From Streptomyces mangrovisoli (GTDB taxonomy: Bacteria; Actinomycetota; Actinomycetes; Streptomycetales; Streptomycetaceae), in contig NZ_LAVA02000003.1 of the NCBI RefSeq assembly GCF_000974985.2, positions 186,001-250,000 of the forward strand: 64,000 nt of DNA. The letters run 5' to 3'. Each line of letters begins with the position of its first letter. The stretch's first letter is position 1. The notes beneath the pieces were generated by a model. The model worked only from the letters and a program-made list of their open reading frames with translations. It ran no database searches and was not told where the DNA came from. The position numbers and the translations under genes are program-made. Below are positions 34,333 to 41,052 of the stretch, piece after piece.

Positions 34333-35241
34333 ATGACCCATGCCAGCACCATCCCGCGAGACCCTCTGTCCGCGGCCCTGGAAGCAGCCGCGCACGGCTG
34401 GCACGTCTTCCCCCTCCGCCCCGGCACCAAGCGGCCGGCCCTGCATGGCGAAGCCAACTGCCCCCGTACCGGCCAGTGCGCCGGCGGACACGTGAAGTGG
34501 GAGCAGCGCGCCACCACGGACCCCGAGCGCATCCGCGCCGCCTGGTCGGTCGCCGCATTCAACGTCGGCATCGCCACCGGCCCGTCCAGGCTGGTCGTCG
34601 TCGACCTCGACATGCCCAAGGCCAAGGGCAGTTCGGACGCGCCGTGCGGCGCGGCGACCTTTGAGGCGCTCTGCGAGCGCGCCGGGCACGCCGTCCCCGA
34701 CACCTACCGGGTGCGGACCGCGAGCGGTGGGACACACCTGTACTTCACCGCCCCGGCCGGCGTCCGATTGGCCAACACCGCTGGAACCATCGGTGAGTTG
34801 GTCGACACCCGCGCATGGGGCGGCTACGTCGTCGCCGCGGGCAGCGCCACCGACGCCGGAGCGTACGAAGCCGTGAGCGGCTCCGTGGCGGCTCCACTTC
34901 CCGGATGGCTGCTGACGATTCTGGAACCCTCCCCGGAGCGTTCCACGGGGGCGCTGAGGCTGCCTGCGGTCGACGGCAGCCGCGCGGCACTGTCCGCACT
35001 CGAAGCCGAATGCGCCGCAGTCTCGGCGGCGCCGGACAGGCAGCGCAACACCACGCTGAACCGGTGCGCCTTCAAGGTGGGGCGCTTCGTCGCGTGGGGC
35101 GACATCCCCCGGCAGGTGGTGGAAGTGGCCTTCCAAGGGGCGGGAGAGGGGCGGGGGCTCACCGCTGCCGAGTGCCGCGCCACGATCCGCAGCGCCCTGG
35201 ACAGCTCCATCCGCAAGGCCCGACCCCGGGAGACGGCATGA
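34333..35241 (+). CDS. Bifunctional DNA primase/polymerase (prim-pol), AICE replication protein
   Basis: A 302-residue protein from ATG 34333 behind AGGAG; the frame is open to 34228 but the leader repeat lies there. The prim-pol domain (~10-190) shows GWHVFPLRPGTKRP, the catalytic acidic pair D91xD93 in VVVDLDMPKAKG and TASGGTHLYF for nucleotide binding. The C-terminal part (~205-300) is a helical PriCT-like region. In AICEs with prim-pol plus an ATPase this is the initiator/primase for replication of the excised circle. The next ORF overlaps by 4 bp. Confidence 0.88.
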   Translation: MTHASTIPRDPLSAALEAAAHGWHVFPLRPGTKRPALHGEANCPRTGQCAGGHVKWEQRATTDPERIRAAWSVAAFNVGIATGPSRLVVVDLDMPKAKGSSDAPCGAATFEALCERAGHAVPDTYRVRTASGGTHLYFTAPAGVRLANTAGTIGELVDTRAWGGYVVAAGSATDAGAYEAVSGSVAAPLPGWLLTILEPSPERSTGALRLPAVDGSRAALSALEAECAAVSAAPDRQRNTTLNRCAFKVGRFVAWGDIPRQVVEVAFQGAGEGRGLTAAECRATIRSALDSSIRKARPRETA

Positions 35242-35447
35242 ACGCCCCCCGTTCCTCTTCCTTGGAAGGCCAACGGCCCGCGAGTCGAGGTCAGGTCGCC
35301 GAACTGGCTTCGCTCACACCGGCCGTGGGCGACCCGGAGAGCGTCGCCGAAGGCGTCCGCACTGCTCTTGGTACTGACCCGCAGGACGACGACGGGCCCC
35401 GCGCCACCTGCCTGCCCCGCAACTTCCAGGAAGGACGGGCAGCATGA
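35238..35447 (+). CDS. Small ORF coupled between prim-pol and the DUF3631 ATPase
   Basis: A 69-residue ORF. The ATG at 35238 overlaps the prim-pol stop (ATGA) and its own stop overlaps the start of the ATPase gene (ATGA), so it links the two in one translational chain. It is polar, with helix-prone VAELASLTPAVGDPESVAEG and an acidic patch near the end. No family recognised; the exact fit of overlaps is the main evidence that it is a gene. Confidence 0.5.
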   Translation: MNAPRSSSLEGQRPASRGQVAELASLTPAVGDPESVAEGVRTALGTDPQDDDGPRATCLPRNFQEGRAA

Positions 35448-36577
35448 CTGACCAGACCCCAGCCCCGTCCGCCATCGACGGCGCCGCCCTGCTCGATGAG
35501 GTGGAAGCCTTCCACCGGCGCTTCAACGTCTTCCCCACCGAAGCCGCCTATACGGCTGTAACTCTGTGGGACGCGCACGCCCACCTGCTCGACTGCTTCG
35601 AGTCCACCCCCCGTCTCGCCTTCCTCAGCCCCGAACCGGGGTCCGGGAAGTCACGGGCACTGGAGATCGTGGAAACCCTCGTACCGAACCCGATGGCCGC
35701 AGTCGACGCGTCCGCCGCCGCCCTGTTCCGCGCGGTGTCCGGGGTCGACGGCAAGCGCCCCACGATCCTGTTCGACGAGATCGACACCATCTTCGGCCCC
35801 AAGGCCGGAGAGAACGAACAGCTCCGCGGCTTCATCAACGCCGGACACCGACGCGGCAAGGTCATGTACCGGTGCGTCGGGGACGGAGCCAACCAGACCG
35901 TGCAGGCGTTCCCGTCCTACACCGCCGTGGCGGTGGCCGGTCTCGGCTCGCTGCCCGACACGATCCTGACCCGCTCGGTCATCATCCGAATGCGCCGGCG
36001 GGCCCGGAACGAGAAGGCGGAGCCGTACCGCTCGCGCATCCACGAAAAGGAAGGCTTCGCCCTGCGCGACCAGCTCGCCGCATGGGCCGAAGCCGCCCGC
36101 GGGTTCGTCATGGGCGCCTGGCCGGAGATGCCCGAAGGCGTCACCGACCGGCCGGCGGACGTATGGGAACCCCTGCTCGCCGTCGCGGACGCGGTCGGGG
36201 GCGACTGGCCCAAGCGCGCCCGCGAAGCCTGCGCGGAGCTGGTCAAGGCATCCCAGGTCAACGACAAGGGCAGCATCGGCATCCGCCTCCTGACCGACCT
36301 GCGCGACCACGTCATGGTGGGCGTCGACCGCCTGCCCACCATCGCCGTACTCGACAGGCTCAACGCCCTTGATGACGCCCCATGGGCCGACCTCGACGGC
36401 AAGGCACTCGACAACCGGCGCCTGTCCAAGATGCTCAGCCAGTACGTCACCGCGGACGGAACTCCCGTCGCCTCACGGAACATCCGCACGGCCGGAGGAG
36501 TCCTCAAGGGCTACTACAGCGAAGACCTGGAAGACGCGTGGGCCCGCTACTGCCCGCCCCCGTCCCCGTCCCCGTAG
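35444..36577 (+). CDS. DUF3631 ATPase/helicase-like replication protein
   Basis: A 377-residue P-loop protein: Walker A SPEPGSGKS (K69 S70), Walker B TILFDEIDTIF (D110 E111), and sensor-like ILTRSVIIRMRRRA near 180. The C-terminal ~150 residues are DUF3631-type helical (LLAVADAVGGDWPKRAREAC, then LSKMLSQYVTADGTPVASRN) and end in a Pro/Ser tail. In actinobacterial elements this protein pairs with prim-pol and probably opens the origin or acts as the replicative helicase. The iteron array lies immediately downstream. Confidence 0.82.
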   Translation: MTDQTPAPSAIDGAALLDEVEAFHRRFNVFPTEAAYTAVTLWDAHAHLLDCFESTPRLAFLSPEPGSGKSRALEIVETLVPNPMAAVDASAAALFRAVSGVDGKRPTILFDEIDTIFGPKAGENEQLRGFINAGHRRGKVMYRCVGDGANQTVQAFPSYTAVAVAGLGSLPDTILTRSVIIRMRRRARNEKAEPYRSRIHEKEGFALRDQLAAWAEAARGFVMGAWPEMPEGVTDRPADVWEPLLAVADAVGGDWPKRAREACAELVKASQVNDKGSIGIRLLTDLRDHVMVGVDRLPTIAVLDRLNALDDAPWADLDGKALDNRRLSKMLSQYVTADGTPVASRNIRTAGGVLKGYYSEDLEDAWARYCPPPSPSP

Positions 36578-36579
36578 GT

Positions 36580-36760
36580 CCGCTACATCCGCTACACCCG
36601 CTACACCCCAGGTCAGAGACCTAAAACCTGTAGCGGCAAGCCCCTGATGTAGCGGCTACGGTCACGTCTCCGACGCGGCGCCGTAGCCGCTACATCCCGC
36701 GCGTCCGCTACACAAACACCCCCGCTGACCTGCGATGTAGCGGCGTAGCGGATGTAGCGG
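36580..36760. repeat. Iteron array CCGCTACA / TGTAGCGG; candidate replication origin
   Basis: Nine exact octamers within 181 bp. Five read CCGCTACA (36580, 36589, 36598, 36687, 36705) and four read TGTAGCGG (36629, 36648, 36736, 36753), plus a one-base variant at 36744. Spacing of the first three is 9 bp. Located between the ATPase gene and xis, in non-coding DNA. Iterons next to replication genes usually mark an origin. Confidence 0.7.
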
Positions 36761-36805
36761 ACTCCTGAGAAGGCCCCAAGGACCCTGCCTAGGAGGCACT
36801 CCGGA

Positions 36806-37018
36806 ATGAGCGTCACGCTCGCCGCTCCCGCAGAGCGGCTCCTGTACCGACCGGAAGAAGCCGCGGCGGCGCTGGGCATCGGCCGCTCGCAGGTCTACGA
36901 GGAAATCCGCCTCGGTCGGCTTCAGACCGTCCGCATAGGCCGTCGCCGTCTCGTGCCGCCGGACTACATCGAGCGGTACGTCGAACTCCTCAAGAGCGAG
37001 GCAGAAGCCATCGCCTGA
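36806..37018 (+). CDS. xis: Excisionase (Xis), HTH_17 type
   Basis: A 70-residue MerR-like winged-helix protein: LYRPEEAAAALGIGRSQVYE, then a wing with LQTVRIGRRRLVPPDYIERYV. ATG 36806 follows AGGAGGC. Position directly before int is the standard xis-int order of AICEs. It directs the integrase to excision by binding near the att arms. Confidence 0.9.
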   Translation: MSVTLAAPAERLLYRPEEAAAALGIGRSQVYEEIRLGRLQTVRIGRRRLVPPDYIERYVELLKSEAEAIA

Positions 37019-37091
37019 ACCTTCCACCACCCGATTTCCACAGGGCCGCGTCCACAGGGCGCGGCCCTGTCCTACGGAGGAACGACAGAGC

Positions 37092-38297
37092 ATGACCGAC
37101 ACCCCGAAGCGCGCACAAAGGGCCGGCCACGGTGCGGACACCATCTACTGGGACCCGGCCAAGAAGAGTTTCGTGGGGGCCGTCTCCCTGGGACACGGCC
37201 CGAACGGCAAGCGTCGTCGGCCGAAGGTGTACGGCAAGACGAAGACCGAAGTCCGCCAGAAGATCCGGGACTTGAAGAAGGAGGTGCAGACGGGGGTCAA
37301 GGCGCCCGCCAACTACACCGTGGCCGACGCGGTGAACGACTGGTTGGAACGCGGGCTGAAGGGGCGCGACGAGAAGGGCACCATCGGCAAGAACCGCTCG
37401 ATGGCGAACAAGCACCTGATCCCCTTCATCGGCAAGGCCAAGCTGAAGGAACTCAGCGCGGACGACGTGGACGACTGGTTGGACGACAGGGCCGAATTCC
37501 TGGCTACGCGAAGCCTGCGTGACCTGCTCGCCATCCTGCGCCGCTCCATCGCGCACGCTCAGCGCAGGGACAAGGCCGCGCGGAACGTCGCCTTACTCGT
37601 CACCGCACCGGAGGGGCGCCCCGGCCGTCCGAGCAAGGCGCTGAACTTGGAGCAGGCGAAAGCCGTGCTCTCGGCCGCGCGCCCGTCACGGCTGTACGCC
37701 TACCTCGTCCTCTCGCTCCTCAGTGGTGTGCGCACAGAAGAGGCGCGGCCCCTCACCTGGGATCACGTCTTCCTGGAGACGACGGACGGCATCCCGCCTC
37801 ACGTCGCGGTGTGGCGCTCGGTGCGCAAGCACGGTGAGACCAAGACCAGGAAGAGCCGCCGGACCATCGCCCTGCCGAAGCAGGTGGTCGACGTCCTCGA
37901 AGAGCACATGCGATGGCAGAAGCAGGAGCGGGCCGCGAGCGGGATGGAGTGGAGCCCGACCAGTCGCGTATTCACCACCCGGAGCGGTGAGCCGCTCGAC
38001 GCGGCCAACGTCCGGCGCGACTTCAAGGCCATTACGAAGAGGGCGGGCCTGAAGCCTGAGTGGACGCCGCGGGAGCTCCGGCACAGCTTCGTGTCTCTGC
38101 TCTCCGACCACGGCATCCCGCTGGAACGGATCGCGCTCTTGGTCGGTCACAGCAGCCAGGCGACCACAGAGGCGGTCTACCGCAAGCAGCTCCGGCCCGT
38201 GATCACGCAGGGTGCCGAAGCAATGGACGACATCTTCGCCGAAGATCAGGAAGGGAGTACCGCGGCGGACGACGAAGCGGGCGACGCGGTGGCCTGA
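37092..38297 (+). CDS. int: Tyrosine integrase of the AICE
   Basis: A 401-residue tyrosine recombinase behind GGAGGAA. The N-terminal arm-binding domain (~15-70), SAM-like core-binding domain (~75-165) and catalytic domain (~185-375) are all present. Active-site residues: R214 (SGVRTEEARPL), R330 with H331 (TPRELRHSF; the usual first His is R327, common in actinobacterial integrases), H353 (VGHSSQ) and nucleophile Y363 (EAVYRKQL). It ends 7 bp before the right arm-type repeat and ~80 bp from attR, so int and its target travel together. Looks fully functional. Confidence 0.95.
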   Translation: MTDTPKRAQRAGHGADTIYWDPAKKSFVGAVSLGHGPNGKRRRPKVYGKTKTEVRQKIRDLKKEVQTGVKAPANYTVADAVNDWLERGLKGRDEKGTIGKNRSMANKHLIPFIGKAKLKELSADDVDDWLDDRAEFLATRSLRDLLAILRRSIAHAQRRDKAARNVALLVTAPEGRPGRPSKALNLEQAKAVLSAARPSRLYAYLVLSLLSGVRTEEARPLTWDHVFLETTDGIPPHVAVWRSVRKHGETKTRKSRRTIALPKQVVDVLEEHMRWQKQERAASGMEWSPTSRVFTTRSGEPLDAANVRRDFKAITKRAGLKPEWTPRELRHSFVSLLSDHGIPLERIALLVGHSSQATTEAVYRKQLRPVITQGAEAMDDIFAEDQEGSTAADDEAGDAVA

Positions 38298-38303
38298 TCA
38301 AAA

Positions 38304-38328
38304 TCGTTTGGCCCCCTGTTTGGCCCCC
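38304..38328. promoter_or_regulatory. Right arm-type integrase site (candidate)
   Basis: The same 25-bp double GTTTGGCCCCC block as at 23270-23294, in the same orientation, 50 bp from attR. Confidence 0.65.
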
Positions 38329-38337
38329 GAGCACGAC

Positions 38338-38371
38338 AGAGGGCCGACCGCATTTCTGCGATCGGCCCTCT
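38338..38371 (-). terminator. Element-borne terminator for the tRNA-Pro gene
   Basis: The stem AGAGGGCCGACCGCA / TGCGATCGGCCCTCT has one mismatch and a TTTC-type loop, 8 bp past the tRNA 3' end. Its outer eight bases match the chromosomal terminator at 23073-23105, so the element replaces both the tRNA 3' end and its terminator. Confidence 0.75.
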
Positions 38372-38378
38372 GACCAGC

Positions 38379-38423
38379 GTCGGGGTGGCGGGATTTGAAC
38401 CCACGACCTCTTCGTCCCGAACG
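38379..38423. repeat. attR: 45-bp direct repeat within the intact tRNA-Pro
   Basis: Identical to attL at 23128-23172. It covers the tRNA from its 3' end to the anticodon loop. Confidence 0.95.
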
Positions 38424-38453
38424 AAGCGCGCTGCCAAGCTGCGCTACACCCCG
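38380..38453 (-). tRNA. tRNA-Pro (anticodon CGG)
   Basis: A 74-nt tRNA on the minus strand with acceptor stem CGGGGTG/CACCCCG and discriminator A. The anticodon stem CTTCG/CGAAG holds loop TTCGGGA with CGG at positions 34-36, and the T-loop is TTCAAAT. No CCA is encoded. Its 3' half was supplied by the integrated element and remains functional in sequence. Confidence 0.97.
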
Positions 38454-38486
38454 ATGTCGCTGCTTGTCGCGGCGACGACGTTTACT

Positions 38487-39278
38487 TTAGCCCACTGGTG
38501 GCTGGAGACGAAATCCGGTTTTGGCGTGGTGCCGGATCGGGTTCGGGCGGGCGTGGTCCAGGGCGATCAGAAGGACCGCCAGGGCGTAGAAGGAGAGGCC
38601 CAGGAGGAGGGCGTTGCCCAGGATGTGCTTGTAGCCGTGCCCGTCGACGTCGAGGAAGGGATAGAGGTAGCGGGCCGGCGCGTCGGGGCTGAGGAGCGCG
38701 CCGCGGGCCAGCGTGAAGGCCAGGTAGACCACGGGATACACCATCCACGCCGCCGCCTGCCGCAGGTGCAGCCGGCCGGGCGTCGTCAGGAAGAGCCAGT
38801 CCGCCACCGCCGCCAGGGGGACCGCCGTGTGCAGGGCGTGGTTCGCGAGGGTCTGCGCCAGGCTGGGGGCCGGGGGCTTCGCGGGGAGGGGGAGCGCGAA
38901 GACCGGCGTCAGGTGGCTGGGCAGCAGGTGGAAGACGAGCGTCGTGATCGCCGCGTAGAGGAGTACGGCTCCGGTCAGGGCCGGGGAGACCGGGCGGCGC
39001 GCCGTCCACGCCCTGCGGGCCGAGACCGCGAACGTCAGCGCCAGCAGGATCGCGCTCTGCACGGAGAAGTAGCAGAGAGCCTGGGTCCAGTCCCCGAGCA
39101 GGAACGCCAGGGCGGCCGCGCCGGCCGCCGCCAGGGCGACCATGAGGCGGAAGACCGCGACGAACGGGCGGCGCAGGGGCGTCATCACGGCCGAGGCCGG
39201 GACGGACGACGGCATCAGCTTGGGTATGCCCGGTATCGCGGGGATGTCCGGGAGGTCCCTGGGTATGGGGGCGGTCAT
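38487..39278 (-). CDS. Pr6Pr-family (FAR-17a/AIG1-like) membrane protein
   Basis: A 263-residue protein from the ATG at 39278 (six residues shorter than the longest frame, which lacks a ribosome binding site). Six membrane helices follow a ~40-residue Pro-rich start. Conserved points are [17 protein letters not shown] near 75, [18 protein letters not shown] with conserved His, and [20 protein letters not shown] towards the end. Eukaryotic FAR-17a/AIG1 members include fatty-acid-ester hydrolases with Thr/His active sites; the bacterial group is uncharacterised. Located directly upstream of tRNA-Pro on the same strand. Confidence 0.8.
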   Translation of the reverse strand: MTAPIPRDLPDIPAIPGIPKLMPSSVPASAVMTPLRRPFVAVFRLMVALAAAGAAALAFLLGDWTQALCYFSVQSAILLALTFAVSARRAWTARRPVSPALTGAVLLYAAITTLVFHLLPSHLTPVFALPLPAKPPAPSLAQTLANHALHTAVPLAAVADWLFLTTPGRLHLRQAAAWMVYPVVYLAFTLARGALLSPDAPARYLYPFLDVDGHGYKHILGNALLLGLSFYALAVLLIALDHARPNPIRHHAKTGFRLQPPVG

Positions 39279-39336
39279 ATCCCCCAAGCTAGGCATGGGG
39301 GGTATATCGGACCATCCGGGTGTGGCGTGCGGGTGA

Positions 39337-40263
39337 TCAGTCCCGGCTCACCAGCGTCAGCAGGGTCGCCTCCGGCGGGCACGCGAAGCGGACCGGCGTG
39401 TAGCGGTTGGTGCCGCAGCCCGCCGAGACGTGCAGGTACGACGTCCTGCCCTCCGCCGTGTGCCGGGACAGGCCCTTCACGCGGTCCGTGTCCAGGTCGC
39501 AGTTGGTGACGAGGGCGCCGTAGAAGGGGATGCAGAGCTGCCCGCCGTGGGTGTGACCCGCGAGGATCAGCGGGTACGCGTCCGCCGTGTACGAGTCCAG
39601 GACGCGCAGGTACGGCGCGTGCACCACGCCCATCGAGAAGTCGGCCGCGTCCGAGGGGCCGCCGGCCACCTGCGCGTAGCGGTCGCGCTTGATGTGCGGG
39701 TCGTCCAGGCCCGTCAGCTCCACGGACACGCCCTCGACCTTCAGCACACCGCGCGTGTTGGTCAGGTTCAGCCAGCCCGCCGTGTCGAAGCCGTCGCGCA
39801 GGTCCTCCCACGGGTTGTGGATCGCGCCGACCGCCGGCGCGTTGCCGTTCAGCCCGTGGCGGCCGCTGGTCTTCTCCAGCAGGTAGCGCGCGGGGTTGCG
39901 CAGCTTGGGGCCGTAGTAGTCGTTGGAGCCGAAGACGTACGCGCCGGGGAACTCCATCAGCGGACCGAGCGCGTCCAGCACCTCGGGCACGCCCTCCGGG
40001 TCCGACAGGTTGTCGCCGGTGTTGATCACGAAGTCGGGGCGCAGGCCCGCCAGCGAGCGCAGCCACCGCTGCTTCTTGCGCTGGCCGCCGACCATGTGGA
40101 TGTCGGAGACCTGGAGGACGCGCATCGGGCGCATCCCCGACGGCAGCACCGGGACGGTCACCCGCCGCAGCCGGAAGGAACGGACCTCGAAACCGGCCGA
40201 GTAAGCGAGACCGGCGGCCGCGACCGCCGTGATGCCCAGGGGTACTCCGTATCGCGCGCGCAT
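39337..40263 (-). CDS. Metallophosphoesterase (calcineurin-like, membrane-anchored)
   Basis: A 308-residue protein with an N-terminal hydrophobic helix (LGITAVAAAGLAYSAGFEV) that may anchor it outside the membrane. The metal-binding motifs appear in order: QVSDIHMVGG, NTGDNLSDPEG, FGSNDYYGPK and ILAGHTHGGQLCIP. This pattern fits the YkuE-type branch. The substrate cannot be told; members of this branch cleave phosphodiesters or lipid phosphates. Divergent from the GatB/YqeY gene. Confidence 0.88.
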   Translation of the reverse strand: MRARYGVPLGITAVAAAGLAYSAGFEVRSFRLRRVTVPVLPSGMRPMRVLQVSDIHMVGGQRKKQRWLRSLAGLRPDFVINTGDNLSDPEGVPEVLDALGPLMEFPGAYVFGSNDYYGPKLRNPARYLLEKTSGRHGLNGNAPAVGAIHNPWEDLRDGFDTAGWLNLTNTRGVLKVEGVSVELTGLDDPHIKRDRYAQVAGGPSDAADFSMGVVHAPYLRVLDSYTADAYPLILAGHTHGGQLCIPFYGALVTNCDLDTDRVKGLSRHTAEGRTSYLHVSAGCGTNRYTPVRFACPPEATLLTLVSRD

Positions 40264-40371
40264 GCGCCCATCGTGTCAGACCCGTCCATGACGCCGGACC
40301 CCGCGCCCCCCGGCGGGCGGGGGCCCGAAATCCGCGGGCGGCGGCCGTGGTGCACCTGCGACAATCGATCC

Positions 40372-40839
40372 ATGACCACCACGCTCAAGTCGAAGCTGCA
40401 CGACGACCTCAACGCAGCGATCAAGGCGCGCGACGAGCTCCGCTCCTCCACGCTCCGGCTGACCCTCTCCGCGATCACCAAGGAGGAGGTCGCGGGCAAG
40501 GAGAAGCGCGAGCTCTCCGACGACGAGGTGCTGAAGGTGATCACCAGGGAGGCGAAGAAGCGCCGCGAGGCGGCCGACGCCTTCGCCGCGGGCAACCGCC
40601 CCGAGCAGGCCAAGCGGGAGACGGAGGAGGGCGAGGTGCTCGCCGCGTACCTGCCCAAGCAGCTGGGCGACGACGAGCTGGACGCGATCGTCGCGCAGGC
40701 CGTCGAGGAGGCGAAGACGGCCGGTGCCGAGGGGCCGCGCGCCATGGGTGCCGTCATGAAGATCGTGAACCCCAAGGTGGCGGGTCAGGCCGAGGGCGGC
40801 CGGGTCGCCGCCGCGGTGAAGAAGCTCCTCGCCGGCTGA
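40372..40839 (+). CDS. GatB/YqeY domain-containing protein
   Basis: A 155-residue helical protein: MTTTLKSKLHDDLNAAIKAR at the start and a C-terminal GAVMKIVNPKVAGQAEGGRV motif, as in the YqeY family related to the tail of GatB. That domain binds tRNA in the amidotransferase, but free YqeY proteins have no assigned role. ATG at 40372 is chosen because the upstream frame belongs to the divergent intergenic region. Confidence 0.9.
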   Translation: MTTTLKSKLHDDLNAAIKARDELRSSTLRLTLSAITKEEVAGKEKRELSDDEVLKVITREAKKRREAADAFAAGNRPEQAKRETEEGEVLAAYLPKQLGDDELDAIVAQAVEEAKTAGAEGPRAMGAVMKIVNPKVAGQAEGGRVAAAVKKLLAG

Positions 40840-40942
40840 CCGCCGGAGGCGAGGCGATCGGCGTACGGCGACTGCCACGGTGTACGGCGACAGCCGCGGC
40901 CTGCGGCGACTGCCACGGCCTGCGGCGCGACAGCCACAGCAG

Positions 40943-40972
40943 AAGGGGCCGCACCTCCCGGTGCGGCCCCTT
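40943..40972. terminator. Perfect 13-bp hairpin terminator
   Basis: Arms AAGGGGCCGCACC (40943-40955) and GGTGCGGCCCCTT (40960-40972). It lies between the convergent YqeY and PBP genes and ends the former. Upstream, ~40862-40940 is an imperfect ~19-bp repeat (GTACGGCGACTGCCACGG-like). Confidence 0.8.
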
Positions 40973-41052
40973 CGCGTTCACGTACCTGCGCCTCAGATGC
41001 CGGCGCGTTCACCCACCCGCGCGTTCACCCGGCCGAGCCCGGCGGCAGCGGC

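Larger units (their letters stand above)
23128..38423. mobile_element. AICE (integrative and conjugative element) of ~15.3 kb in tRNA-Pro(CGG)
   Basis: The element is bounded by 45-bp perfect direct repeats. It carries int, xis, an FtsK-type TraB, Spd-like small proteins, a prim-pol replication protein with a DUF3631 ATPase, a KorSA-like GntR repressor and an XRE/TPR regulator. This is the gene set of a pSAM2-type AICE: it excises, replicates as a circle and moves as double-stranded DNA through TraB. All genes expected for that cycle look intact. A MutT-type Pif protein and a pra activator, present in pSAM2, are not seen. The cargo is a two-gene module at the left end, and GGDEF and TGT-like genes lie inside the transfer block. 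Confidence 0.92.
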
